Shown: positions 12,372 to 25,513, numbered from the stretch's first letter. The stretch: 64,000 nucleotides of DNA from Dactylorhiza incarnata (GCA_033032865.1 JAWHQI010000752.1:62001-126000), one strand, 5' to 3'. Translations and numbers: made by a program. Notes: a model not told the origin generated them from the sequence alone.

Positions 12372-12813
12372 CTTTTGCCGCCCGGTGCAGAAACTCCACT
12401 TTTTACCAGCGGCGCGCGCGCACTCTCTCCGGCCGCTGATCCCGAGGCGCCGCACTGATCCCGAGGCGCCGCGCTGATCCCGAGGCGCCGCGCTGATCCC
12501 GAGGCGCCACGCTGATGCCGAGGCACCTCCTACGGCCGCGTATCACCGGGCGCTGCTTGCGCGGCTCCGTCAGACGCGCCGCTGCGTCCTAAGCCTCATC
12601 ACTAGACATAATTTCGCGCTCACGCCCGAAATCAAAGCCGCATCCCCACTCTGGGGTCCCCGCGGAGAGCCGGGCGGCGTGGCGAGCAGGCCGTTGCCCG
12701 TCGACCAAATTTTCATCGAAAATTGCTTAATCTGATTTGAAACGGAGCCCGCATGCTTGAAGAGCGCACCTCGGGGCGAGTGGCATAAAGAGAAAGTGTC
12801 GGAGAATTCTAAC

Positions 12814-12933
12814 GTGTGCGACCATACCAGCACTAGAGCAGCGGATCCCATCAGAACTCCGCAGTTAAGCGTGCTTGGGCGAGAGTAGTACTGGGATGGG
12901 TGACCTCCTAGGAAGTCCTCGTGTTGCACCCAT
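12814..12933 (+). rRNA. 5S rRNA, class c
   Basis: Class c gene; the long spacer after it has the same three private changes as the spacer after 2832. Confidence 0.95.
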
Positions 12934-13721
12934 CTTTTGCCGCTCGGGTGGAGAAACACCCCTTTTTTTACCTCCGACGAAAGCGCGCTCCCTCTGATCG
13001 CGGATCCCGATGCGCCGTGGGAGGGAGCTAATCCATCGGCGCTTCATGGGTGCAAGGATCCCTAGGCGCACCGGTTACCACCTTTCCTGCTTGTTCATTC
13101 GTGACCCGAAGTAACTGTCCGCTCTGCAACACCCCCACACTTCAGTTCGCGCGGCGTGGAATTGGTGGCATTTTTGGCATCAACAGAACGAACACGGGAC
13201 ATGAGGATCATGAGTGGACGATGAACGGAAAGTGGCAATGAAGATGCGTGGTTTAGTTCAAAAATGCACGCAAACTTCAAATGGCCATAACTTTTGATCT
13301 GATCGTCTGATTTTCGCCCACAATATGTTTTCGGGAAGAACTCGGCGATGCCCATCCATTGGCGAACAGTGGGAACCCGTTCGACATCATACCGCGCTCT
13401 CAAATCGGCCAGATTCAACTCCGTTTAAAGGTTATCGCGGTTTTTCTCTTTCGGCAATTTCGTCCTTATGGATATGTCACCGAAGAATTCTAAAAACCCT
13501 TCCAATTGTCCAGAAAAACCTATGAGAAACGACGGCTTCGACCCCGTGCTAGCCGAGGTTACGGCCTCTCAGGACAAGATGATTACCTGACTGAGAGTGC
13601 GGCGAGTAAAGAAGATAAGCCATCTGATGGCCACGCTAAACATATGTTGTGACCTGATGCATAGGATTTCGCCAACCCTTCTCGCGAGCTCCATAAGGTC
13701 ATATCGTGCACTCATCCAAAC

Positions 13722-13841
13722 GTGTGCGACCATACCAGCACTCTAGCACCGGATCCCATCAGAACTCCGCAGTTAAGCATGCTTGGGCGAGAGTAGTACT
13801 GGGATGGGTGACCTCCTGGGAAGTCCTCGTGTTGCACCCAA
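13722..13841 (+). rRNA. 5S rRNA, class a, AAGCATGC variant
   Basis: A-box variant copy, counterpart of 3740 at offset 9982. Confidence 0.95.
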
Positions 13842-14302
13842 CTTTTGCCGCCCGGTGCAGAAACTCCAGTTTTTACCAGCGGCGAGCGCGCACTCTCTCC
13901 GGCCGCTGATCCTGAGGCGCCGCACTGATCCCGAGGCGCCGCGCTGATCCCGAGGCGCCGCGCTGATCCCGAGGCACCGCGCTGATTCCGAGGCGCCACG
14001 CTGATGCCGAGGCACCTCCTACGGCCGCGTATCACCGGGCGCTACTTGCGTGGCTCCGTCAGACGCGCCGCTGCGTCCTAAGCCTCATCACCAGACATAA
14101 CTTCGCGCTCACGCCCGAAATCAAAGCCGCATCCCCACTTTGGGGTCCCCGCGGAGAGCCGGGCGGCGTGACGAGCAGGCCGTTGCCCGTCGACCAAATT
14201 TTCGTCGAAAATTGCTTAATCTGATTTGAAACGGAGCCCGCATGCTGGAAGAGCGCACCTCGGGGCGAGTGGCATAAAGAGAAAGTGTCGGAGAATTCTA
14301 AC

Positions 14303-14422
14303 GTATGCGACCATACCAGCACTAGAGCACCGGATCCCATCAGAACTCCACAGTTAAGCGTGCTTGGGCGAGAGTAGTACTGGGATGGGTGACCTCCTGG
14401 GAAGTCCTCGTGTTGCACCCAA
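14303..14422 (+). rRNA. 5S rRNA, class b
   Basis: Class b copy, middle gene of the unit begun at 13722. Confidence 0.95.
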
Positions 14423-14864
14423 CTTTTGCCGCCCGGTGCAGAAACTCCACTTTTTACCAGCGGCGAGCGCGCATTCTCTCCGGCCGCTGACCCCGAGGCG
14501 TCGCACTGATCCCGAGGCGCCGCGCTGATCCCGAGGCGCCGCGCTGATCCCGAGGCGCCACGCTGATGCCGAGGCACCTCCTACGGCCGCGTATCACCGG
14601 GCGCTGCTTGCGCGGCTCCGTCAGACGCGCCGCTGCGTCCTAAGCCTCATCACCAGACATAATTTCGCGCTCACGCCCGAAATCAAAGCCGCATCCCCAC
14701 TCTGGGGTCCCCGCGGAGAGCCGGGCGGCGTGGCGAGCAGGCCGTTGCCCGTCGACCAAATTTTCGTCGAAAATTGCTTAATCTGATTTGAAACGGAGCC
14801 CGCATGCTTGAAGAGCGTACCTCGGGGCGAGTGGCATAAAGAGAAAGTGTCGGAGAATTCTAAC

Positions 14865-14984
14865 GTGTGCGACCATACCAGCACTAGAGCAGCGGATCCC
14901 ATCAGAACTCCGCAGTTAAGCGTGCTTGGGCGAGAGTAGTACTGGGATGGGTGACCTCCTAGGAAGTCCTCGTGTTGCACCCAT
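14865..14984 (+). rRNA. 5S rRNA, class c
   Basis: Class c copy, last gene of the unit begun at 13722. Confidence 0.95.
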
Positions 14985-15772
14985 CTTTTGCCGCTCGGGT
15001 GGAGAAACACCCCTTTTTTTACCTCCGACGAAAGCGCGCTCCCTCTGATCGCGGATCCCGATGCGCCGTGGGAGGGAGCTAATCCATCGGCGCTTCATGG
15101 GTGCAAGGATCCCTAGGCGCACCGGTTACCACCTTTCCCGCTTGTTCATTCGTGACCCGAAGTAACCGTCCGCTCTGCAACACCCCCACACTTCAGTTCG
15201 CGCGGCGTGGAATTGGTGGCATTTTTGGCATCAACAGAACGAACACGGGACATGAGGATCATGAGTGGACGATGAACGGAAAGTGGCAATGAAGATGCGT
15301 GGTTTAGTTCAAAAATGCACGCAAACTTCAAATGGCCATAACTTTTGATCCGATCGTCTGATTTTCGCCCACAATATGTTTTCGGGAAGAACTCGGCGAT
15401 GCCCATCCATTGGCGAACAGTGGGAACCCGTTCGACATCATACCGCGCTCTCAAATCGGCCAGATTCAACTCCGTTTAAAGGTTATCGCGGTTTTTCTCT
15501 TTCGGCAATTTCGTCCTTATGGATATGTCACCGAAGAATTCTAAAAACCCTTCCAATTGTCCAGAAAAACCTATGAGAAACGACGGCTTCGAGCCCGTGC
15601 TAGCCGAGGTTACGGCCTCTCAGGACAAGCTGATTACCTGACTGAGAGTGCGGCGAGTAAAGAAGATAAGCCATCTGATGGCCACGCTAAACATATGTTG
15701 TGACCTGATGCATAGGATTTCGCCAACCCTTCTCGCGAGCCCCATAAGGTCATATCGTGCACTCATCCAAAC

Positions 15773-15892
15773 GTGTGCGACCATACCAGCACTCTAGCAC
15801 CGGATCCCATCAGAACTCCGCAGTTAAGTGTGCTTGGGCGAGAGTTGTACTGGGATGGGTGACCTCCTGGGAAGTCCTCGTGTTGCACCCAA
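15773..15892 (+). rRNA. 5S rRNA, class a, GTTGTA variant
   Basis: Class a copy, first gene of the unit whose second gene is truncated. The first 19-bp subrepeat downstream carries a private CGAGTCGCC change. Confidence 0.95.
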
Positions 15893-16334
15893 CTTTTGCC
15901 GCCCGGTGCAGAAACTCCACTTTTTACCAGCGGCGAGCGCGCACTCTCTCCGGCCGCTGATCCCGAGTCGCCGCACTGATCCCGAGGCGCCGCGCTGATC
16001 CCGAGGCGCCGCGCTGATCCCGAGGCGCCACGCTGATGCCGAGGCACCTCCTACGGCCGCGTATCACCGGGCGCTGCTTGCGCGGCTCCGTCAGACGCGC
16101 CGCTGCGTCCTAAGCCTCATCACTAGACATAATTTCGCGCTCACGCCCGAAATCAAAGCCGCATCCCCACTCTGGGGTCCCCGCGGAGAGCCGGGCGGCG
16201 TGGCGAGCAGGCCGTTGCCCGTCGACCAAATTTTCATCGAAAATTGCTTAATCTGATTTGAAACGGAGCCCGCATGCTTGAAAAGCGCACCTCGGGGCGA
16301 GTGGCATAAAGAGAAAGTGTCGGAGAATTCTAAC

Positions 16335-16426
16335 GTGTGCGACCATACCAGCACTAGAGCAGCGGATCCCATCAGAACTCCGCAGTTAAGCGTGCTTGGG
16401 CGAGAGTAGTACTGGGATGGGTGACC
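16335..16426 (+). pseudogene. Truncated 5S rRNA gene
   Basis: Class c copy that stops after GGGTGACC. The last 28 bases of the gene, its TTTT terminator and the start of the long spacer are missing, 201 bp in total relative to normal units. The join is at GTGACC, present both in the 5S C box and in the long spacer (CGTGACCCGAAG), so it is a microhomology junction. The gene cannot make a normal 5S rRNA. Confidence 0.93.
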
Positions 16427-17041
16427 CGAAGTAACCGTCCGCTCTGCAACACCCCCACACTTCAGTTCGCGCGGCGTGGAATTGGTGGCATTTTTGGCAT
16501 CAACAGAACGAACACGGGACATGAGGATCATGAGTGGACGATGAACGGAAAGTGGCAATGAAGATGCGTGGTTTAGTTCAAAAATGCACGCAAACTTCAA
16601 ATGGCCATAACTTTTGATCTGATCGTCTGATTTTCGCCCACAATATGTTTTCGGGAAGAACTCGGCGATGCCCATCCATTGGAGAACAGTGGGAACCCGT
16701 TCGACATCATACCGCGCTCTCAAATCGGCCAGATTCAACTCCGTTTAAAGGTTATCGCGGTTTTTCTCTTTCGGCAATTTCGTCCTTATGGATATGTCAC
16801 CGAAGAATTCTAAAAACCCTTCCAATTGTCCAGAAAAACCTATGAGAAACGACGGCTTCGACCCCGTGCTAGCCGAGGTTACGGCCTCTCAGGACAAGCT
16901 GATTACCTGACTGAGAGTGCGGCGAGTAAAGAAGATAAGCCATCTGATGGCCACGCTAAACATATGTTGTGACCTGATGCATAGGATTTCGCCAACCCTT
17001 CTCGCGAGCTCCATAAGGTCATATCGTGCACTCATCCAAAC

Positions 17042-17161
17042 GTGTGCGACCATACCAGCACTCTAGCACCGGATCCCATCAGAACTCCGCAGTTAAGCAT
17101 GCTTGGGCGAGAGTAGTACTGGGATGGGTGACCTCCTGGGAAGTCCTCGTGTTGCACCCAA
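17042..17161 (+). rRNA. 5S rRNA, class a, AAGCATGC variant
   Basis: A-box variant copy. Finding this class directly after the truncated gene shows that the junction also changed register within the array. Confidence 0.95.
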
Positions 17162-17622
17162 CTTTTGCCGCCCGGTGCAGAAACTCCAGTTTTTACCAGC
17201 GGCGAGCGCGCACTCTCTCCGGCCGCTGATCCTGAGGCGCCGCACTGATCCCGAGGCGCCGCGCTGATCCCGAGGCGCCGCGCTGATCCCGAGGCACCGC
17301 GCTGATTCCGAGGCGCCACGCTGATGCCGAGGCACCTCCTACGGCCGCGTATCACCGGGCGCTACTTGCGTGGCTCCGTCAGACGCGCCGCTGCGTCCTA
17401 AGCCTCATCACCAGACATAACTTCGCGCTCACGCCCGAAATCAAAGCCGCATCCCCACTTTGGGGTCCCCGCGGAGAGCCGGGCGGCGTGACGAGCAGGC
17501 CGTTGCCCGTCGACCAAATTTTCGTCGAAAATTGCTTAATCTGATTTGAAACGGAGCCCGCATGCTGGAAGAGCGCACCTCGGGGCGAGTGGCATAAAGA
17601 GAAAGTGTCGGAGAATTCTAAC

Positions 17623-17742
17623 GTATGCGACCATACCAGCACTAGAGCACCGGATCCCATCAGAACTCCACAGTTAAGCGTGCTTGGGCGAGAGTAGTAC
17701 TGGGATGGGTGACCTCCTGGGAAGTCCTCGTGTTGCACCCAA
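17623..17742 (+). rRNA. 5S rRNA, class b
   Basis: Class b copy of the unit begun at 17042, like 4321 and 14303. Confidence 0.95.
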
Positions 17743-18184
17743 CTTTTGCCGCCCGGTGCAGAAACTCCACTTTTTACCAGCGGCGAGCGCGCATTCTCTC
17801 CGGCCGCTGACCCCGAGGCGTCGCACTGATCCCGAGGCGCCGCGCTGATCCCGAGGCGCCGCGCTGATCCCGAGGCGCCACGCTGATGCCGAGGCACCTC
17901 CTACGGCCGCGTATCACCGGGCGCTGCTTGCGCGGCTCCGTCAGACGCGCCGCTGCGTCCTAAGCCTCATCACCAGACATAATTTCGCGCTCACGCCCGA
18001 AATCAAAGCCGCATCCCCACTCTGGGGTCCCCGCGGAGAGCCGGGCGGCGTGGCGAGCAGGCCGTTGCCCGTCGACCAAATTTTCGTCGAAAATTGCTTA
18101 ATCTGATTTGAAACGGAGCCCGCATGCTTGAAGAGCGTACCTCGGGGCGAGTGGCATAAAGAGAAAGTGTCGGAGAATTCTAAC

Positions 18185-18304
18185 GTGTGCGACCATACCA
18201 GCACTAGAGCAGCGGATCCCATCAGAACTCCGCAGTTAAGCGTGCTTGGGCGAGAGTAGTACTGGGATGGGTGACCTCCTAGGAAGTCCTCGTGTTGCAC
18301 CCAT
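18185..18304 (+). rRNA. 5S rRNA, class c
   Basis: Class c copy. From about here to 22613 the sequence follows 6309-10781 at offset 11832. Confidence 0.95.
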
Positions 18305-19092
18305 CTTTTGCCGCTCGGGTGGAGAAACACCCCTTTTTTTACCTCCGACGAAAGCGCGCTCCCTCTGATCGCGGATCCCGATGCGCCGTGGGAGGGAGCT
18401 AATCCATCGGCGCTTCATGGGTGCAAGGATCCCTAGGCGCACCGGTTACCACCTTTCCCGCTTGTTCATTCGTGACCCGAAGTAACCGTCCGCTCTGCAA
18501 CACCCCCACACTTCAGTTCGCGCGGCGTGGAATTGGTGGCATTTTTGGCATCAACAGAACGAACACGGGACATGAGGATCATGAGTGGACGATGAACGGA
18601 AAGTGGCAATGAAGATGCGTGGTTTAATTCAAAAATGCACGCAAACTTCAAATGGCCATAACTTTTGATCCGATCGTCTGATTTTCGCCCACAATATGTT
18701 TTCGGGAAGAACTCGGCGATGCCCATCCATTGGCGAACAGTGGGAACCCGTTCGACATCATACCGCGCTCTCAAATCGGCCAGATTCAACTCCGTTTAAA
18801 GGTTATCGCGGTTTTTCTCTTTCGGCAATTTCGTCCTTATGGATATGTCACCGAAGAATTCTAAAAACCCTTCCAATTGTCCAGAAAAACCTATGAGAAA
18901 CGACGGCTTCGAGCCCGTGCTAGCCGAGGTTACGGCCTCTCAGGACAAGCTGATTACCTGACTGAGAGTGCAGCGAGTAAAGAAGATAAGCCATCTGATG
19001 GCCACGCTAAACATATGTTGTGACCTGATGCATAGGATTTCGCCAACCCTTCTCGCGAGCCCCATAAGGTCATATCGTGCACTCATCCAAAC

Positions 19093-19212
19093 GTGTGCGA
19101 CCATACCAGCACTCTAGCACCGGATCCCATCAGAACTCCGCAGTTAAGTGTGCTTGGGCGAGAGTTGTACTGGGATGGGTGACCTCCTGGGAAGTCCTCG
19201 TGTTGCACCCAA
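19093..19212 (+). rRNA. 5S rRNA, class a, GTTGTA variant
   Basis: Counterpart of 7261 at offset 11832. Confidence 0.95.
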
Positions 19213-19654
19213 CTTTTGCCGCCCGGTGCAGAAACTCCACTTTTTACCAGCGGCGAGCGCGCACTCTCTCCGGCCGCTGATCCCGAGGCGCCGCACTGAT
19301 CCCGAGGCGCCGCGCTGATCCCGAGGCGCCGCGCTGATCCCGAGGCGCCACGCTGATGCCGAGGCACCTCCTACGGCCGCGTATCACCGGGCGCTGCTTG
19401 CGCGGCTCCGTCAGACGCGCCGCTGCGTCCTAAGCCTCATCACTAGACATAATTTCGCGCTCACGCCCGAAATCAAAGCCGCATCCCCACTCTGGGGTCC
19501 CCGCGGAGAGCCGGGCGGCGTGGCGAGCAGGCCGTTGCCCGTCGACCAAATTTTCATCGAAAATTGCTTAATCTGATTTGAAACGGAGCCCGCATGCTTG
19601 AAGAGCGCACCTCGGGGCGAGTGGCATAAAGAGAAAGTGTCGGAGAATTCTAAC

Positions 19655-19774
19655 GTGTGCGACCATACCAGCACTAGAGCAGCGGATCCCATCAGAACTC
19701 CACAGTTAAGCGTGCTTGGGCGAGAGTAGTACTGGGATGGGTGACCTCCTAGGAAGTCCTCGTGTTGCACCCAT
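19655..19774 (+). rRNA. 5S rRNA, class c with CCACAG
   Basis: Class c gene carrying the class b change CCACAG, absent from its counterpart at 7823. This suggests a short gene-conversion tract or a new mutation. Confidence 0.94.
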
Positions 19775-20562
19775 CTTTTGCCGCTCGGGTGGAGAAACAC
19801 CCCTTTTTTTACCTCCGACGAAAGCGCGCTCCCTCTGATCGCGGATCCCGATGCGCCGTGGGAGGGAGCTAATCCATCGGCGCTTCATGGGTGCAAGGAT
19901 CCCTAGGCGCACCGGTTACCACCTTTCCCGCTTGTTCATTCGTGACCCGAAGTAACCGTCCGCTCTGCAACACCCCCACACTTCAGTTCGCGCGGCGTGG
20001 AATTGGTGGCATTTTTGGCATCAACAGAACGAACACGGGACATGAGGATCATGAGTGGACGATGAACGGAAAGTGGCAATGAAGATGCGTGGTTTAGTTC
20101 AAAAATGCACGCAAACTTCAAATGGCCATAACTTTTGATCCGATCGTCTGATTTTCGCCCACAATATGTTTTCGGGAAGAACTCGGCGATGCCCATCCAT
20201 TGGCGAACAGTGGGAACCCGTTCGACATCATACCGCGCTCTCAAATCGGCCAGATTCAACTCCGTTTAAAGGTTATCGCGGTTTTTCTCTTTCGGCAATT
20301 TCGTCCTTATGGATATGTCACCGAAGAATTCTAAAAACCCTTCCAATTGTCCAGAAAAACCTATGAGAAACGACGGCTTCGACCCCGTGCTAGCCGAGGT
20401 TACGGCCTCTCAGGACAAGCTGATTACCTGACTGAGAGTGCGGCGAGTAAAGAAGATAAGCCATCTGATGGCCACGCTAAACATATGTTGTGACCTGATG
20501 CATAGGATTTCGCCAACCCTTCTCGCGAGCTCCATAAGGTCATATCGTGCACTCATCCAAAC

Positions 20563-20682
20563 GTGTGCGACCATACCAGCACTCTAGCACCGGATCCCAT
20601 CAGAACTCCGCAGTTAAGCGTGCTTGGGCGAGAGTAGTACTGGGATGGGTGACCTCCTGGGAAGTCCTCGTGTTGCACCCAA
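20563..20682 (+). rRNA. 5S rRNA, class a
   Basis: Counterpart of 8731 with intact internal promoter. Confidence 0.95.
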
Positions 20683-21143
20683 CTTTTGCCGCCCGGTGCA
20701 GAAACTCCAGTTTTTACCAGCGGCGAGCGCGCACTCTCTCCGGCCGCTGATCCTGAGGCGCCGCACTGATCCCGAGGCGCCGCGCTGATCCCGAGGCGCC
20801 GCGCTGATCCCGAGGCACCGCGCTGATTCCGAGGCGCCACGCTGATGCCGAGGCACCTCCTACGGCCGCGTATCACCGGGCGCTACTTGCGTGGCTCCGT
20901 CAGACGCGCCGCTGCGTCCTAAGCCTCATCACCAGACATAACTTCGCGCTCACGCCCGAAATCAAAGCCGCATCCCCACTTTGGGGTCCCCGCGGAGAGC
21001 CGGGCGGCGTGACGAGCAGGCCGTTGCCCGTCGACCAAATTTTCGTCGAAAATTGCTTAATCTGATTTGAAACGGAGCCCGCATGCTGGAAGAGCGCACC
21101 TCGGGGCGAGTGGCATAAAGAGAAAGTGTCGGAGAATTCTAAC

Positions 21144-21263
21144 GTATGCGACCATACCAGCACTAGAGCACCGGATCCCATCAGAACTCCACAGTTAAGC
21201 GTGCTTGGGCGAGAGTAGTACTGGGATGGGTGACCTCCTGGGAAGTCCTCGTGTTGCACCCAT
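21144..21263 (+). rRNA. 5S rRNA, b/c hybrid
   Basis: Second copy of the hybrid seen at 9312: class b body followed by the class c flank and long spacer. Confidence 0.94.
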
Positions 21264-22050
21264 CTTTTGCCGCTCGGGTGGAGAAACACCCCTTTTTTAC
21301 CTGCGACGAAAGCGCGCTCCCTCTGATCGCGGATCCCGATGCGCCGTGGGAGGGAGCTAATCCATCGGCGCTTCATGGGTGCAAGGATCCCTAGGCGCAC
21401 CGGTTACCACCTTTCCCCTTTGTTCATTCGTGACCCGAAGTAACCGTCCGCTCTGCAACACCCCCACACTTCAGTTCGCGCGGCGTGGAATTGGTGGCAT
21501 TTTTGGCATCAACAGAACGAACACGGGACATGAGGATCATGAGTGGACGATGAACGGAAAGTGGCAATGAAGATGCGTGGTTTAGTTCAAAAATGCACGC
21601 AAACTTCAAATGGCCATAACTTTTGATTCGATCGTCTGATTTTCGCCCACAATATGTTTTCGGGAAGGTCTCGGCGATGCCCATCCATTGGCGAACAGTG
21701 GGAACCCGTTCGACATCATACCGCGTTCTAAAATCGGCCAGATTCAACTCCGTTTAAAGGTTATCGCGGTTTTCCTCTTTCGGCAATTTCGTCCTTATGG
21801 ATATGTCACCGAAGAATTCTAAAAACCCTTCCAATTGTCCAGAAAAACCTATGAGAAACCACGGCTTCGACCCCGTGCTATCCGAGGTTACGGCCTCTCA
21901 GGACAAGCTGATTACCTGACTGAGAGTGCGGCGAGTAAGGAAGATAAGCCATCTGATGGCCACGCTAAACATATGTTGTGACCTGATGTATAGGATTTCT
22001 CCAACCCTTCTGGCGAGCTCCATAAGGTCATATCGTGCACTCATCCAAAC

Positions 22051-22170
22051 GTGTGCGACCATACCAGCACTAGAGCACCGGATCCCATCAGAACTCCGCA
22101 ATTAAGCGTGCTTGGGCGAGAGTAGTACTGGGATGGGTGACCTCCTGGGAAGTCCTCGTGTTGCACCCAA
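22051..22170 (+). rRNA. 5S rRNA, class a, CTAGAGC/GCAATT variant
   Basis: Counterpart of 10219 with the same private changes. Confidence 0.94.
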
Positions 22171-22613
22171 CTTTTGCCGCCCGGTGCAGAAACTCCACTT
22201 TTTTACCAGCGGCGAGCGCGCACTCTCTCCGGCCGCTGAGCCCGAGGCGCCGCACTGATCCCGAGGCGCCACGCTGATCCCGAGGTGCCGCGCTGATCCC
22301 GAGGCGCCGCGCTGATCCCGAGGCACCTCCTACGGCCGCGTATCACCGGGCGCTGCTTGCGCTTCTCCGTCAGACGCGCCGCTGCGTCCTAAGCCTCATC
22401 ACCAGACATAACTTCGCGCTCACGCGCGAAATCAAAGCCGCATCCCCACTTTGGGGTCCCCGCGGAGAGCCGGGCGGCGTGGCGAGCAGGCTGTTGCCCG
22501 TCGACAAAATTTTCGTCGAAAATTGCTTAATCTGATTTGAAACGGAGCCCGCATGCTGGAAGAGCGCACCTCGGGGCGAGTGGCATAAAGAGAAAGTGTC
22601 GGAGAATTCTAAC

Positions 22614-22733
22614 GTGTGCGACCATACCAGCACTAGAGCACCGGATCCCATCAGAACTTCGCAGTTAAGCGTGCTTGGGCGAGAGTAGTACTAGGATGGG
22701 TGACCTCCTGGGAAGTCCTCGTGTTGCACCCAT
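22614..22733 (+). rRNA. 5S rRNA, class c-like with ACTAGG
   Basis: Has CACCGG, the common plant ACTAGGATGGG and CCTGGGAAG, so it lacks the class c marks although it sits in the class c position. ACTTCGCAG is a private change. It lies in the more diverged right edge of the array. Confidence 0.94.
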
Positions 22734-23520
22734 CTTTTGCCGCTCGGGTGGAGAAACACCCCTTTTTTACCTCCGACGAAAGCGCGCTCCCTCTGATCGC
22801 TGATCCCGATGCGCCGTGGGAGGGAGCTAATCCATCGGCGCTTCATGGGTGCAAGGATCCCTAGGCGCACCGGTTACCACCTTTCCCGCTTGTTCATTCG
22901 TGACCCGAAGTAACCGTCCGCTCTGCAACACCCCCACACTTCAGTTCGCGCGGCGTGGAATTGGTGGCATTTTTGGCATCAACAGAACGAACACGGGACA
23001 TGAGGATCCTGAGTGGACGATGAACGGAAAGTGGCAATGAAGATGCGTGGTTTCGTTCAAAAATGCACGCAAACTTCAAATGGCCATAACTTTTGATCCG
23101 ATCGTCTGATTTTCGCCCACAATATGTTTTCGGGAAGGTCTCGGCGATGCTCATCCATTGGCGAACAGTGGGAACCCGTTCGACATCATACCGCGCTCTC
23201 AAATCGGCCAGATTCAACTCCGTTTAAAGGTTATCGCGGTTTTCCTCTTTCGGCAATTTCGTCCTTATGGATATGTCACCGAAGAATTCTAAAAACCCTT
23301 CCAATTGTCCAGAAAAACCTATGAGAAACCACGGCTTCGACCCCGTGCTATCCGAGGTTACGGCCTCTCAGGACAAGCTGATTATCTGACTGAGAGTGCG
23401 GCGAGTAAGGAAGATAAGTCATCTGATGGCCACGCTAAACATATGTTGTGACCTGATGTATAGGATTTCTCCAACCGTTCTGGCGAGCTCCATAAGGTCA
23501 TATCGTGCACTCATCCAAAC

Positions 23521-23640
23521 GTGTGCGACCATACCAGCTCTAGAGCACCGGATCCCATCAGAACTCCGCAGTTAAGCGTGCTTGGGCGAGAGTAGTACTG
23601 GAATGGCTGACCTCCTGGGAAGTCCTCGTGTTGCACCCAA
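23521..23640 (+). rRNA. 5S rRNA, diverged C box
   Basis: C box changed to GGAATGGCTGACC and CAGCTCTAGAGC replaces CAGCACTAGAGC. Two changes in the main TFIIIA-binding element make it a weak candidate for transcription. Confidence 0.92.
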
Positions 23641-24063
23641 CTTTTGCCGCGCGGTGCAGAAAATCCACTTTTTAACAGCGGCGAGCGCGCACTCTCTCCG
23701 GCCGCTGATCCCGAGGCGCCGCACTGATCCTGAGGCGCCGCGCTGATCCCGAGGCGCCGCGCTGATCCCGAGGCACCTCCTACGGTCGCGTATCACCGGG
23801 CGCTGCTTGCGCTTCTCCGTCAGACGCGCCGCTGCGTCCTAAGCCTCATCACCAGACATAACTTCGCGCTCACGCCCGAAATCAAAGCCGCATCCCCACT
23901 TTGGGGTCCCCGCGGAGAGCCGGGCGGCGTGACGAGCAGGCCGTTGCCCGTCGACCAAATTTTCGTCGAAAATTGCTTAATCTGATTTGAAACGGAGCCC
24001 GCATGCTGGAAGAGCGCACCTCGGGGCGAGTGGCATAAAGAGAAAGTGTCGGAGAATTCTAAC

Positions 24064-24183
24064 GTATGCGACCATACCAGCACTAGAGCACCGGATCCCA
24101 TCAGAACTCCACAGTTAAGCGTGCTTGGGCGAGAGTAGTACTGGGATGGGTGACCTCCTGGGAAGTCCTCGTGTTGCACCCAA
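24064..24183 (+). rRNA. 5S rRNA, b/c hybrid
   Basis: Class b body with CCCAACTTTT directly after it, then the class c flank (GCCGCTCGGG). Its break point differs slightly from 9312 and 21144, so it may be an independent exchange. Confidence 0.93.
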
Positions 24184-24970
24184 CTTTTGCCGCTCGGGTG
24201 GAGAAACACCCCTTTTTTACCTCCGACGAAAGCGCGCTCCCTCTGATCGCTGATCCCGATGCGCCGTGGGAGGGAGCTAATCCATCGGCGCTTCATGGGT
24301 GCAAGGATCCCTAGGCGCACCGGTTACCACCTTTCCCGCTTGTTCATTCGTGACCCGAAGTAACCGTCCGCTCTGCAACACCCCCACACTTCAGTTCGCA
24401 CGACGTGGAATTGGTGGCATTTTTGGCATCAACAGAACGAACACGGGACATGAGGATCATGAGTGGACGATGAACGGAAAGTGGCAATAAAGATGCGTGG
24501 TTTAGTTCAAAAATGCACACAAACTTCAAATAGCCATAACTTTTGATCCGATCGTCTGATTTTCGCCCACAATATGTTTTCGGGAAGGTCTCGGCGATGC
24601 CCATCCATTGGCGAACAGTGGGAACCCGTTCGACATCATACCGCGCTCTCAAATCAGCCAGATTCAACTCCGTTTAAAGGTTATCGTGGTTTTCCTCTTT
24701 CGGCAATTTCGTCCTTATGGATATGTCACCGAAGAATTCTAAAAACCCTTCCAATTGTCCAGAAAAACCTATGAGAAACCACGACTTCGACCCCGTGCTA
24801 TCCGAGGTTACGGCCTCTCAGGACAAGCTGATTACCTGACTGAGAGTGCGGCGAGTAAGGATGATAAGCCATCTGATGGCCACGCTAAACATATGTTGTG
24901 ACCTGATGTATAGGATTTCTCCAACCCTTCTGGCGAACTCCATAAGGTCATATCGTGCACTCATCCAAAC

Positions 24971-25090
24971 GTGTGCGACCATACCAGCACTAGAGCACTG
25001 GATCCCATCAGAACTCCGCAGTTAAGCGTGCTTGGGCGAGAGTAGTACTGGGATGGGTGACCTCTTGGGAAGTCCTCGTGTTGCACCCAA
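24971..25090 (+). rRNA. 5S rRNA, class a position, diverged
   Basis: Private changes GCACTGG and GACCTCTTGGG. The internal A box and intermediate element are normal. Confidence 0.93.
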
Positions 25091-25513
25091 CTTTTGCCGC
25101 CCGGTGCAGAAACTCCACTTTTTACCAGCGGCGAGCGCGCACTCTCTCCGGTCGCTGATCCCGAGGCGCCGCACTGATCCCGAGGCGCCGCGCTGATCCC
25201 GAGGCGCCGCGCTGATCCCGAGGCACCTCCTATGACCGCGTATCACCGGGCGCTGCTTGCGCTTCTCCGTCAGACGCGCCGCTGTGTCCTAAGCCTCATC
25301 ACCAGACATAACTTCGCGCTCACGCCCGAAATCAAAGCCGCATCCCCACTTTGGGGTCCCCGCGGAGAGCCGGGCGGCGTGGCGAGCAGGCTGTTGCCCG
25401 TCGACAAAATTTTCGTCGAAAATTGCTTAATCTGATTTGAAACGGAGCCCGCATGCTGGAAGAGCGCACCTCGGGGCGAGTTGCATAAAGAGAAAGTGTC
25501 GGAGAATTCTAAC

